This document shows positions 35,137-44,037 of a stretch of DNA of 64,000 bases, piece after piece. Position 1 is the stretch's first letter. The number at the start of each line of letters is the position of its first letter. Source of the stretch: Corynebacterium uberis (GTDB lineage Bacteria > Actinomycetota > Actinomycetes > Mycobacteriales > Mycobacteriaceae); contig NZ_CP085051.1 in NCBI RefSeq assembly GCF_020616335.1, positions 2,294,001 to 2,358,000 on the forward strand, given 5' to 3'. A program made the position numbers and the translations under genes. The notes under the pieces were generated by a model that searched no databases, had not been told where the DNA came from, and was given only the letters and a program-made list of their open reading frames with translations.

Positions 35137-38100
35137 ATGCACCCAGAAGCTCTGCCCGACTTGCCCACCACCACGACGCTGGTGCTGGGCTTCCTGGGCG
35201 TGGTGCTGTCCCTGCCCGCCTGGGCGCTGTTTGCGCGTGGCGCGTGGCGCATCTGGCGGCTGATCTCCTCCGGTGCCGCCAGTCCTGGGCGCTTCACACA
35301 TCCTGTCCGGCGTGTGGCGCTGATGCTCCTGGAGGTCTTTGGCCACACTGGCATGTTTGCCAAACCCGCCGTGGCTATTGCGCACTGGTGTGTGATGGTG
35401 GGTTTCCTTTTCGGCTCGATCGTCTGGTTTGAGGCCTACATCCAAACCTTCAACCCTGCGGGCGGCTGGCCCTGGGTCTCTCAGCTGGGCGCTTATCATC
35501 TGGCCGAGGAGATCCTGGCCGTGGTCACCGTGGTGGGTATTTGCCTGCTCATCGTGGTGCGGCTGCGCGCAGGTCACCGCCAGCGCTCGAGCCGTTTCTC
35601 CGGGTCGAACGCCACCGCGGCCCGGATCATTGAGGCCATCGTGTTTACTGAGGGCGCCGGGATGCTGCTGGTCAAGGCCTCAAAGATCGCTACTTTTGGC
35701 CACGGCAGCCCCTGGACCGATCCGGTGAGCATGCAGCTGGCCCGCCTGCTTCCCGCCAGCCCCACCCTGGTCAGTTGCTTCGCGTTGCTCAAGCTGCTGG
35801 TGGGCATGGTCTTCCTGATTATGGTGGGCCACAACCTCAATTGGGGGGTGGCCTGGCACCGCTTCCTCGCATTTTTTACCATCACGCTCAAGCGCTCTGA
35901 CCGGGGGCAGAAGTCCCTGGGCCCGCTGCCTCCCATGCGCAACGCGGCGGGGGACGCGCTGACGCTGGAGACGGTTGCAGACAGTGACACTCTGGGCGTC
36001 GGCACGCTAACGGATGCGCCCTGGAAGATGCTGCTCGACTCCGTGACCTGCACGGAGTGCGGCCGCTGCCAGGAGCTGTGCCCCGCGTGGAACACGGGCA
36101 AGCCGCTGTCGCCGAAGCTGCTGATGACGTCGCTTCGCGACGTCGCCCTCGACAACGAGCGCTACCTGCGCGACCCCGCACTCTTCGCCGCCGACACCAG
36201 CGAGGCCGGCGTGGACGTCCTGGGGCTCGTCGGCGCCGGCAAGGCCATTGAGCCGGACGTGCTGTGGGCCTGCACCAACTGCGGGGCCTGCGTAGACCAA
36301 TGCCCCGTGGACATCGAACACATCGACCACGTGGCCAACCTCCGCCGCTTCGAGGTCCTGTCCGCATCACAATTCCCCACCGAACTCGGCGGCCTGTTTA
36401 AAAACCTGGAGGTCAAAGGCAACCCCTGGGGCCGAAACTCGGCCGAGCGCGCCACCTGGATCGAGGAGGCCCGCCGCGACGGCATTGAGGTGCCCGTCTT
36501 CGGCGAAGACATCACCGACTTCACCGACACCGAATATCTCTTCTGGGTCGGCTGCGCCGGCGCTTTCGACGACGCCGGGCGCGCCACCACCCGCGCCGTA
36601 GTGGAACTACTCCACACAGCGGGCGTGAAATTCGCCGTCCTTTCCAAAGGCGAAACCTGTACCGGCGATCCCGCCCGGCGCGCGGGCAACGAATTCCTTT
36701 TCCAAATGCTCGCCGCGCAAAACATCGAAACGCTCGACGGGGTTTTCGAAGGCGTTCCCCAAGGGCAACGCAAAATCATTACCACCTGCCCCCACTGCTT
36801 TAATACCCTGCGCAACGAATACCCCGATTTTGACGGCCACTTTGACGTCTTCCACCACACCCAACTTCTCAACCGGCTCGTGCGCGAAGGCCTCCTCACC
36901 CCCGTGCCGCGTGGCCCGGAAAACCGCCAACCCGTCACCTACCACGACCCCTGCTTCCTCGGCCGCCACAACAAAATCTTCGACCCGCCACGAGAATTGC
37001 TCGGCGCCACCGGCATCGACCTCATCGAAATGGATCGCACCAAAAATGAGGCCTTCTGTTGCGGCGCCGGCGGGGCACGCATGTTCATGGAAGAAAAAAC
37101 CGGCCAGCGGATCAACGAATTCCGCAGCCAACAAGCCCTCGACACCGGCGCCACCACCGTCGCCGTGGGCTGCCCCTTCTGCAACACAATGATGACAGGC
37201 GGCATCAAAAACCTCACCGACACCCCCGCACAGCGCCCCGCTGTCCGCGACGTCGCCACCATGCTGCGCGACTCCATACTTATCGACGGCGCTCTTCCCA
37301 CACCCCGCACTAAAACCTTCCTCGAGCTGCCCATCCGCCCCGCCACGCACACCGCCAACACCAGCCCAACCACGCCACCCCGCGACGAGCCGACAACCCC
37401 CGACTCCGGAAACGCCGGCCAAGCTACGCGGGATGCCGAAGCCGCCCCCGCACCCGGCGGTGCAGTGCCGACGCCTGGCGGGGCTGTGCCGACACCCGGC
37501 GGGGCTGTGCCGACACCCGGCGGGGCTGTACCGACACCCGGTGGCGCAGTGCCGACACCCGGTGGTGCTGTGCCGACACCCGGTGGTGCTGTGCCGACAC
37601 CCGGTGGTGCTGTGCCGACACCCGGTGGTGCTGTGCCGACGCCCGGCAACGCTGTTCCCAAGCCTGGCGGTGCTGTGCCGACACCCGGTAGTGCGGTGCC
37701 GACGCCCGGCAACGCTGTTCCCAAGCCTGGCGGTGCCGTTCCCAAACCTGGCGGTGCCGTACCAACACCTGGCGGTGCCGTACCAACACCTGGCAGTGCC
37801 GTACCAACACCTGGCAGCGCTGTACCAACACCCGGCAGCGCTGTACCAACACCCGGCAGCGCTGTACCAACACCCGGCAGCGCAGTACCGACACCAGGCA
37901 ACGCCGTTCCCAAACCTGGCGGTGCCGTACCAACACCTGGCGGTGCCGTACCAACACCCGGCAGCGCTGTACCAACACCCGGCAGCGCAGTACCGACACC
38001 CGGCAACGCCGTTCCCAAACCAGGCGGAGCTGTACCAACACCCGGCAACGCGGTGCCAACACCCGGCAATGCGGTACCGACGCCTGGTAGTGCGGTGCCA

Positions 38101-38712
38101 ACGCCAGGCGGTGCTGTACCAAAACCAGGCAGCGCCGTACCGACGCCTGGCAGCGCCGTACCGACGCCTGGCAGCGCTGTTCCTAAACCAGGCAGCGCTG
38201 TACCAACACCAGGCAGCGCAGTACCGACACCCGGCAACGCCGTTCCCAAACCAGGCGGAGCTGTACCAACACCCGGCAACGCGGTGCCAACACCCGGCAA
38301 TGCGGTACCGACGCCTGGCAGCGCCGTACCGACGCCTGGCAGCGCTGTTCCTAAACCAGGCAGCGCCGTACCGACGCCTGGCAGCGCTGTTCCTAAACCA
38401 GGCAGCGCTGTACCAACACCAGGCAGCGCAGTACCGACACCCGGCAACGCCGTTCCCAAACCAGGCGGAGCTGTACCAACACCCGGCAACGCGGTGCCAA
38501 CACCCGGCAATGCGGTACCGACGCCTGGTAGTGCGGTGCCAACGCCAGGCGGTGCTGTACCAAAACCAGGCAGCGCCGTACCGACGCCTGGCAGCGCCGT
38601 ACCGACGCCTGGCAGCGCTGTTCCTAAACCAGGCAGCGCCGTACCAAAACCAGGCAACGCCGTACCAAAACCAGGCAACGCCGTACCGAAACCGCCGATG
38701 CCGCCCGCCTGA
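35137..38712 (+). CDS. Membrane iron-sulfur oxidoreductase with heptad-repeat tail
   Basis: This 1191-residue protein resembles mycobacterial/corynebacterial Fe-S oxidoreductases of the HdrD/GlpC kind. About five helices (1-250) form an NarI-like membrane part. Two ferredoxin [4Fe-4S] motifs follow: CTECGRCQELC (about 305) and CTNCGACVDQC (about 380). Two CCG-type domains come next (GCAGAFDDA to TCTGDPARR; HDPCFLGRH and FCCGAGGARMF at about 640). Electron donor and acceptor are unknown. Catalytic homologues end near residue 720-770; from about 774 to the end the chain is about 59 copies of a 7-residue Gly-Xaa-Ala-Val-Pro-Thr/Lys-Pro unit. Confidence 0.88.
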   Translation: MHPEALPDLPTTTTLVLGFLGVVLSLPAWALFARGAWRIWRLISSGAASPGRFTHPVRRVALMLLEVFGHTGMFAKPAVAIAHWCVMVGFLFGSIVWFEAYIQTFNPAGGWPWVSQLGAYHLAEEILAVVTVVGICLLIVVRLRAGHRQRSSRFSGSNATAARIIEAIVFTEGAGMLLVKASKIATFGHGSPWTDPVSMQLARLLPASPTLVSCFALLKLLVGMVFLIMVGHNLNWGVAWHRFLAFFTITLKRSDRGQKSLGPLPPMRNAAGDALTLETVADSDTLGVGTLTDAPWKMLLDSVTCTECGRCQELCPAWNTGKPLSPKLLMTSLRDVALDNERYLRDPALFAADTSEAGVDVLGLVGAGKAIEPDVLWACTNCGACVDQCPVDIEHIDHVANLRRFEVLSASQFPTELGGLFKNLEVKGNPWGRNSAERATWIEEARRDGIEVPVFGEDITDFTDTEYLFWVGCAGAFDDAGRATTRAVVELLHTAGVKFAVLSKGETCTGDPARRAGNEFLFQMLAAQNIETLDGVFEGVPQGQRKIITTCPHCFNTLRNEYPDFDGHFDVFHHTQLLNRLVREGLLTPVPRGPENRQPVTYHDPCFLGRHNKIFDPPRELLGATGIDLIEMDRTKNEAFCCGAGGARMFMEEKTGQRINEFRSQQALDTGATTVAVGCPFCNTMMTGGIKNLTDTPAQRPAVRDVATMLRDSILIDGALPTPRTKTFLELPIRPATHTANTSPTTPPRDEPTTPDSGNAGQATRDAEAAPAPGGAVPTPGGAVPTPGGAVPTPGGAVPTPGGAVPTPGGAVPTPGGAVPTPGGAVPTPGGAVPTPGNAVPKPGGAVPTPGSAVPTPGNAVPKPGGAVPKPGGAVPTPGGAVPTPGSAVPTPGSAVPTPGSAVPTPGSAVPTPGSAVPTPGNAVPKPGGAVPTPGGAVPTPGSAVPTPGSAVPTPGNAVPKPGGAVPTPGNAVPTPGNAVPTPGSAVPTPGGAVPKPGSAVPTPGSAVPTPGSAVPKPGSAVPTPGSAVPTPGNAVPKPGGAVPTPGNAVPTPGNAVPTPGSAVPTPGSAVPKPGSAVPTPGSAVPKPGSAVPTPGSAVPTPGNAVPKPGGAVPTPGNAVPTPGNAVPTPGSAVPTPGGAVPKPGSAVPTPGSAVPTPGSAVPKPGSAVPKPGNAVPKPGNAVPKPPMPPA
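37459..38697 (+). repeat. 21-bp tandem repeat array (about 59 units, coding)
   Basis: The unit is 21 bases encoding G-(G/S/N)-A-V-P-(T/K)-P. Units differ mostly at silent sites and at the two variable residues. Larger blocks are duplicated: the stretch beginning 37981 recurs at 38212 (231 bases on) and 38422 (210 bases on). Five of six frames lack stops across it, so long shadow frames on both strands should be ignored. Confidence 0.95.
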
Positions 38713-38720
38713 CAGTCGCA

Positions 38721-38792
38721 ATGTCTGCATCGATTTTTTCGGCGCAGCATTTCCGCAGGTCAGAATTTAGTTTCCGCGGCAGGTTACGACAT
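38721..38792 (+). repeat. 72-bp direct repeat, copy A
   Basis: It is 66 of 72 bases identical to 38897-38968. It lies nine bases after the iron-sulfur gene and is non-coding as far as I can tell. It contains a T6 run and is less GC-rich than its surroundings. Confidence 0.85.
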
Positions 38793-38896
38793 GTTCGAAT
38801 ACCAGCCGACCGCGCACCGGCTGTGCCGCATATCGACGCCGCCCCGGAGCACCGCGCGCCACGTAACGCACGGCACCGCAGACACCAGGTTGTCCG

Positions 38897-38968
38897 ATGT
38901 CTGCATCGATTTTTTCGGCGCTGCGTTTCCGCAGGTCAGAAATTACTTGACGCGGCAGGTTACGACAT
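38897..38968 (+). repeat. 72-bp direct repeat, copy B
   Basis: This is the second copy, 176 bases downstream of copy A. Between and around the copies (38713-39029) there is no supported gene; a frame from 38721 into the DUF1707 gene has no ribosome site. Confidence 0.85.
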
Positions 38969-39029
38969 CGCCACCCCCACCGTCGCGGAGTGCGTACATT
39001 ACTGTCGCGGCGGGCGCGGGATCATTAGC

Positions 39030-39647
39030 ATGGGGCGCATGGACCGCCCTGCTTTTGCCTCTCGCCCGCAGCCAGCGCACGATGTTGGCATCCTGCTGAG
39101 CGATGCCGAACGCGCCAACGCCATGAGCGCCCTGGGGCACGCGTTTTCGCAGGGGCGGCTGACCATCGATGAATATGATTCCCGATGCCAGAAGATTGCG
39201 CAGGCGCGCACCCGCGGGGACGTCGAGAAGCATTTTGTGGACCTGCCGGAAGATTGGCGCCGGGTGGCCACCGCTTCTTCGGCGGTGAGTCGGCTGTATA
39301 CGGCGGAGGAGATTACGCAGGCCCGGCAGCGCGGATCGCACCCGCGGCTGGCGCTGATGCTGCTGACGTCGATTGGGGCGCTGGGGGCGATGATTGCTAG
39401 CAACCAGCCGCTGGTTTTGCTCATTATTCCGGCGCTGTGGGTCATTCTTTATGTTGCAAAGATTGGGCCTGCGCAGTGGCATGCACCCAGCGAATCGGCA
39501 ATTCGGCGCGAGCAGGCGCGCCGCATTCGCGCGGAGACGAATCTGCGTCTTGAGCGTGATCGCGCCCAGCGCAAGGAAATCCGCAACGAATTGACTAATC
39601 GGCTGTACGGCTACACCCAGGAATTGCTGGACCGGCGGGGCAAGTAA
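39030..39647 (+). CDS. DUF1707 domain membrane protein
   Basis: This is a 205-residue protein. The DUF1707 domain (about 20-72) reads ILLSDAERANAMSALGHAFSQGRLTIDEYDSRCQKIAQART. A hydrophobic hairpin follows (about 108-142, LALMLLTSIGALGAMIASNQPLVLLIIPALWVILYV), then a basic, coiled-coil C terminus (about 155-205, many Arg/Glu). The function of the family is unknown; it is typical of Actinobacteria. The start is ATG 39030, with ATG 39039 as alternative. Confidence 0.8.
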   Translation: MGRMDRPAFASRPQPAHDVGILLSDAERANAMSALGHAFSQGRLTIDEYDSRCQKIAQARTRGDVEKHFVDLPEDWRRVATASSAVSRLYTAEEITQARQRGSHPRLALMLLTSIGALGAMIASNQPLVLLIIPALWVILYVAKIGPAQWHAPSESAIRREQARRIRAETNLRLERDRAQRKEIRNELTNRLYGYTQELLDRRGK

Positions 39648-39672
39648 ATCGGCGCGTCGATAAACTAGCACG

Positions 39673-41052
39673 GTGACTAATGACATCGTGACCACCCTGG
39701 CCGAAGAGGGCGTCAACTCCGATTCGCTTGTCTGGTTCGCCTGGATTATGGCCGTTGCTGTGCTCGCGCCGCTGCTGTCTCACCTCACATTCAACCGGGT
39801 GCCTGCCGTGGTGTTCCTGCTCATCGGCGGCATGGCCATCGGCCCCACCGGGTGGGAATTGGCGGACAACGGCCCCAGCATCCATATGCTGTCCGAGCTC
39901 GGTTTGGGCTTTTTGTTCCTGCTCGCGGGGTTTGAGATTAACCCTTCCGATTTGCGCAGTAGGCAGGGCCGCCGCGGCTGGGTCACCTGGCTGTGCTGCC
40001 TGGCCGCCAGTTTCCTTGGCGCGTGGGTGATCACCGGTTTCGACGACCCCGGAACGTCCACCGTCCTGGCCATCGCGGTGACGTCGACGGCCCTGGGCAC
40101 CCTCATGCCCATTCTCAAGCAGCGCGGGCTCATTGGTACCAAGCTTGGCGACGCCGTCATGGTCCACGGTGCCATCGGCGAGCTGGGTCCCGTGCTCGCC
40201 ATCGCGCTGCTGCTCAGCGCGCGCTCCACGTGGGCATCGCTGGTCATCCTCGTGCTGTTCTACGCCATCGCGCTGGGCATCGCGTTGACGCCAAAGGCGG
40301 TGTCTTTCCTGCTGCCCTGGACCAAGCGGGCCATGCAGGAAAACGCCGGGGCCACCAACCAGTCCGTTATTCGCCTGGTCACCCTGGTGCTGGGCACGCT
40401 CATGGCGGTGGCGGCGGTCTTTGAATTGGACGTGGTGCTCGGCGCATTTGCTGCCGGGTTCATCGCCCGTGCACTCGTGCCGGAAGACCTGCGCGAGATG
40501 TTTGAATTTGGGCTCAATATCGTGGGCTACGGTGTGTTTATTCCGGTGTTCTTTGTCACCTCCGGAATGAAGGTCAACCTGGATGTTGTGCGCGAGAATC
40601 CGGCCCTTCTGGCGTGGATGCTGCCGCTGATTCTGCTCACCCGCGGTTTGCCGGTGTTCCTCCGGGAGCTGTCCAGCAAGGCCGGTTCGGGGCTAACCAC
40701 CTGGTCGGAGCGGATCCAGCTGGGGCTGTATTCCGCCACCGGCCTGCCGATCATTGTGGCGGTAACCTCCGTGGCCACGGAGTCGAACCTGCTGAGCGAG
40801 AAGACGGCGTCGCTGCTCGTCGCGGGTGGCGCGCTGACGGTGTTGGTCTTCCCGCTGGCGGCGTCGCTGCTGCCTAATCCGCCCAGCCAGTCCGGCGAGG
40901 CGGGCACGGCCGACCAGGCCCAGGGCCAGGCAGCCCACGCTCAAGACCAGCCGCAGGGGGACCCGCAGGATGGCGCCCAGGGTGCGGCGGGGGGCGTCGC
41001 AAAGCGGGATGGTCAGGCGGGCGCGCAGAAGCGGCGACCGCGGGTGATATGA
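39673..41052 (+). CDS. CPA2-family cation:proton antiporter
   Basis: This 459-residue membrane protein has about twelve helices of the Na+/H+ exchanger (KefB/CPA2) fold. Typical blocks are RVPAVVFLLIGGMAIGPTGW (helices 1-2), ELGLGFLFLLAGFEINPSDLR and DAVMVHGAIGELGPVLAIALLLS (unwound-helix and ion-site region). The C-terminal about 60 residues are Gln/Gly/Asp-rich, and no TrkA-N domain is present. GTG 39673 lies about nine bases after TAAACT (39660-39665), consistent with a leaderless transcript. A near-copy of the window motif (GTCGATAAA) falls there. Confidence 0.85.
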   Translation: MTNDIVTTLAEEGVNSDSLVWFAWIMAVAVLAPLLSHLTFNRVPAVVFLLIGGMAIGPTGWELADNGPSIHMLSELGLGFLFLLAGFEINPSDLRSRQGRRGWVTWLCCLAASFLGAWVITGFDDPGTSTVLAIAVTSTALGTLMPILKQRGLIGTKLGDAVMVHGAIGELGPVLAIALLLSARSTWASLVILVLFYAIALGIALTPKAVSFLLPWTKRAMQENAGATNQSVIRLVTLVLGTLMAVAAVFELDVVLGAFAAGFIARALVPEDLREMFEFGLNIVGYGVFIPVFFVTSGMKVNLDVVRENPALLAWMLPLILLTRGLPVFLRELSSKAGSGLTTWSERIQLGLYSATGLPIIVAVTSVATESNLLSEKTASLLVAGGALTVLVFPLAASLLPNPPSQSGEAGTADQAQGQAAHAQDQPQGDPQDGAQGAAGGVAKRDGQAGAQKRRPRVI

Positions 41053-41152
41053 GGCGCGGCGGAGCGGTCTGCTACCTTCAACGTTTAATGACTACCGTTT
41101 TCAATTAGCCATCGTGGGGTGACCTCGCCCCCAAAGTGGCAACATAGAGGCC

Positions 41153-42463
41153 ATGACTGACCAGACCCCACAGACCGAACCGCCCGCCTTCCCGGCACCC
41201 TCCGAACCGCCGAGCGCCGCCGCCCCCCGGCCGCGCCGCCGCCCGCGCCGCACCTTTGACCAGTCAGAGAAGATGAAAAACGTCTCCTATGACATTCGCG
41301 GGCCCATCTCCGCCGAGGCGGAGCGCATGGAGCTCGACGGCCACCACATCCTCAAGCTCAACACCGGAAACCCCGCCGTGTTCGGCTTCGACGCACCGGA
41401 TGTGATCATGCGTGACATGATCGCCGCGCTGCCCACCGCCCAGGGCTATTCCACATCAAAAGGAATCATGTCCGCCCGGCGTGCCATTGTCACCCGCTAT
41501 GAGGTCATCGACGGTTTCCCGCCCTTTGACGTGGATGATGTGTTCTTAGGAAACGGCGTTTCCGAGCTCATCTCCATGACCACCCAGGCGCTGCTCAATG
41601 ACGGCGACGAGTTACTTATCCCCATGCCGGACTATCCGCTATGGACAGCGGCCACCTCATTGGCCGGCGCCACCCCGGTGCACTACCTGTGCGACGAGGA
41701 CGATGACTGGAATCCCTCCCTGGAAGACATTGCCTCCAAGATCACGGACAAAACCAAAGGCATTGTCATTATTAACCCCAATAACCCCACCGGGGCGGTG
41801 TATTCGCGGGAGACATTGCAGGGCATTGTGGACCTCGCCCGGGAGCACGAACTGCTGATTCTGGCAGATGAGATCTATGACCGGATCCTCTACGACGACG
41901 CCCAGCACATTTCCATCGCCGAACTGGCACCCGACCTGCTGACCATTACGTTTAACGGCCTGTCCAAGGCGTATCGGGTCGCCGGATATCGGGCCGGGTG
42001 GATGATTCTTACCGGCCCGAAGGATCATGCGCGGGGCCTGATTGAAGGCCTGGAATTGCTTGCAGGTACGCGCTTATGCCCGAATGTTCCCGCCCAGCAC
42101 GCCATCCAGGTGGCATTGGGCGGAAGGCAGTCTATCTTTGATCTCACCGCGCATCAGGGGCGGCTGTATCGGCAGCGCACCATTGCGTGGGAGAAGCTCA
42201 ATGAGATTCCCGGTGTGTCGTGCGTCAAGCCGATGGGCGCGCTCTATGCGTTCCCGCACCTGGATCCCAATGTTCATGAGATTCATGATGACGCCAAATT
42301 CATGTTGGATCTGTTGCGCGCGGAGAAGATCCTCATGGTTCATGGCACCGGTTTCAATTGGCCGCATCCGGATCACTTCCGCGTGGTGACCCTGCCGTGG
42401 GCTTCGCAGTTGGAGGCGGCAATCGACAGGCTGGGCAACTTCCTAGCCTCCTATAAGCAATAA
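41153..42463 (+). CDS. alaT: Alanine aminotransferase AlaT
   Basis: This is a 436-residue PLP aminotransferase of fold type I that interconverts pyruvate/glutamate and alanine/2-oxoglutarate. The PLP Lys is in FNGLSKAYRVAGYRAGW (about residue 270); IINPNNPTGAVYS and LADEIYDRILYD provide the substrate and cofactor Asn/Asp/Tyr. The Pro/Arg-rich first 35 residues are an extension. Gene order (downstream of the cys region, with a YibE/F gene next) agrees with the corynebacterial alaT locus. Confidence 0.93.
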   Translation: MTDQTPQTEPPAFPAPSEPPSAAAPRPRRRPRRTFDQSEKMKNVSYDIRGPISAEAERMELDGHHILKLNTGNPAVFGFDAPDVIMRDMIAALPTAQGYSTSKGIMSARRAIVTRYEVIDGFPPFDVDDVFLGNGVSELISMTTQALLNDGDELLIPMPDYPLWTAATSLAGATPVHYLCDEDDDWNPSLEDIASKITDKTKGIVIINPNNPTGAVYSRETLQGIVDLAREHELLILADEIYDRILYDDAQHISIAELAPDLLTITFNGLSKAYRVAGYRAGWMILTGPKDHARGLIEGLELLAGTRLCPNVPAQHAIQVALGGRQSIFDLTAHQGRLYRQRTIAWEKLNEIPGVSCVKPMGALYAFPHLDPNVHEIHDDAKFMLDLLRAEKILMVHGTGFNWPHPDHFRVVTLPWASQLEAAIDRLGNFLASYKQ

Positions 42464-42488
42464 CCCCTATCTAGGAGCGCCGACCACC

Positions 42489-43892
42489 ATGGCCCGCCAT
42501 TCCCTGCCCGGATCACACCCGCCCCGCGCCACCCAACCCACCACGTCCGCGCATGTCCACTGGGCACGCATGGGCTTGTTGGGGTCCATCGCCGTTGTTT
42601 TCCTCATCGCCGTGGTCGCGGCGATCGTGCAGTGGCCGAGCGGGGATGGCCCGCACGTCACCGAAGAGTTCTCCACTTCTTCGCCGCTCAACCGCCCCCT
42701 GGTCAACGGGGAGGTCACGCTTGTCGACGCCCAGGGCTGCACGTCTCCATCCACCGGCACCGTCTTCGAGGGCTCCCCGGTGGTCCCGTTGCAGACCTCC
42801 CCCAACCCGTGCCGCCGCGCGGTGGTCACCATTACCTCCGGCGACTATGAGGGCAAGAGCACCCAGCTGGTCAACTATGACATGCCTGGGGAGCCGACCC
42901 TGCTGCAAGGCGACAAGATCCGCCTGGCCGTCTCCCACGGCGATGATGGGGCGCCGACGATGGCCTTCGCGGACTACCAGCGGGGTTCCTCCCTGGCCTT
43001 GTGGGCTGTGCTGCTGGCGCTGGCGCTGGTGTTCTTCGCCGCGTGGCGGGGTTTGCGTGCCATGGTGGGCCTGGGCCTGACGTTGGGAATCATCGTGGAA
43101 TTCCTGCTGCCCGCCTTGGCGCAGGGCGGCTCGGCGATCATGCTGACGGTGACCACGGGGGCGCTGATCTTGTGCATCGTGGTGCCGCTGGTCCACGGCA
43201 TCAATTGGAAATCCGCCGCGGCCCTGGGCGGCACCCTGGCCTCCCTGGTCATTGCCGCGTGCCTGACCAGCATTGGGCTGTCTTCGACCCAGGTGCGCGG
43301 GTTGGGTTCTGATGACAACCTCAACGTGCTGCTGTACCTGCCGGAGGTCTCCGTGGCGGGCCTGCTGGCCGCCGGGTTCATCATCGGCACCCTCGGCGTG
43401 CTCAACGATGTGACGGTCTCCCAGGCCTCCACCATCAATGAGCTGGCCGAATTGGACCCCCAGGCCACGCCGTGGCGGCTGTTCTTAGGGGCGATGAAGG
43501 TGGGCCGCGACCACATCACCTCCATGGTGTACACGCTGGTGTTTTCCTACGCCGGCGCGGCGCTGCCGCTGCTGCTGCTCATCTCCGTGGCAGATCGCCC
43601 CCTGGGCATGACGCTGTCCTCCGACGTGGTGGCCACGGAGCTGCTGCGCTCGGGCATCGGCGCGCTGGCCCTGACCCTGGCAGTCCCGGTGACCACCATC
43701 ATCGCGGCGTTCACGGTGGTAGACACCCAGGCTGCGGAGGCGGGTGACTATGAGGACTTTGATGACTATGACTTCGAGGCCGCCGAGGAGGCCGGCGCAC
43801 ACACGTGGGACCCGCAGGCCAGCTACTACGACGATCAGCCCGGCAGTTTTGACGCCTACGATCGCGGCAGTTGGCAGGACAGGCACCAGTAG
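42489..43892 (+). CDS. YibE/F-like membrane protein
   Basis: This 467-residue protein has one N-terminal helix (about 20-45), an exported domain (about 50-160), then seven or more helices (about 165-420) with the YibE/F family pattern FIIGTLGVLNDVTVSQASTINEL. The tail is acidic and Tyr-rich. The family is of unknown function; in some bacteria it is linked to ion or lactate-related transport, a weak link. It starts 25 bases after alaT. Confidence 0.85.
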   Translation: MARHSLPGSHPPRATQPTTSAHVHWARMGLLGSIAVVFLIAVVAAIVQWPSGDGPHVTEEFSTSSPLNRPLVNGEVTLVDAQGCTSPSTGTVFEGSPVVPLQTSPNPCRRAVVTITSGDYEGKSTQLVNYDMPGEPTLLQGDKIRLAVSHGDDGAPTMAFADYQRGSSLALWAVLLALALVFFAAWRGLRAMVGLGLTLGIIVEFLLPALAQGGSAIMLTVTTGALILCIVVPLVHGINWKSAAALGGTLASLVIAACLTSIGLSSTQVRGLGSDDNLNVLLYLPEVSVAGLLAAGFIIGTLGVLNDVTVSQASTINELAELDPQATPWRLFLGAMKVGRDHITSMVYTLVFSYAGAALPLLLLISVADRPLGMTLSSDVVATELLRSGIGALALTLAVPVTTIIAAFTVVDTQAAEAGDYEDFDDYDFEAAEEAGAHTWDPQASYYDDQPGSFDAYDRGSWQDRHQ

Positions 43893-44037
43893 CCGCGACG
43901 GGGGGGCACGGCGCGCCGGCTTGCTGGTCCATTTAGGCAGCGCACGGGCGCGGCAGCGCATAGCCTAGAGGGTGCACTGTGTGTTTCGCCTTTTGTTTGC
44001 TTGTTGCCTGTCCTGGTTGAAATGAGGATTGACCTTC

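Noticed and set aside
37459..38697. CRISPR array
   Set aside because: Units are contiguous 21-bp coding repeats without spacers, and no cas genes are present.
36607..38770. Very long open frames on both strands over the repeat array (up to about 700 codons)
   Set aside because: They result from a stop-free 21-bp repeat unit. The plus-strand frame continuing the Fe-S oxidoreductase is the only one with an N-terminal domain and plausible codon use.
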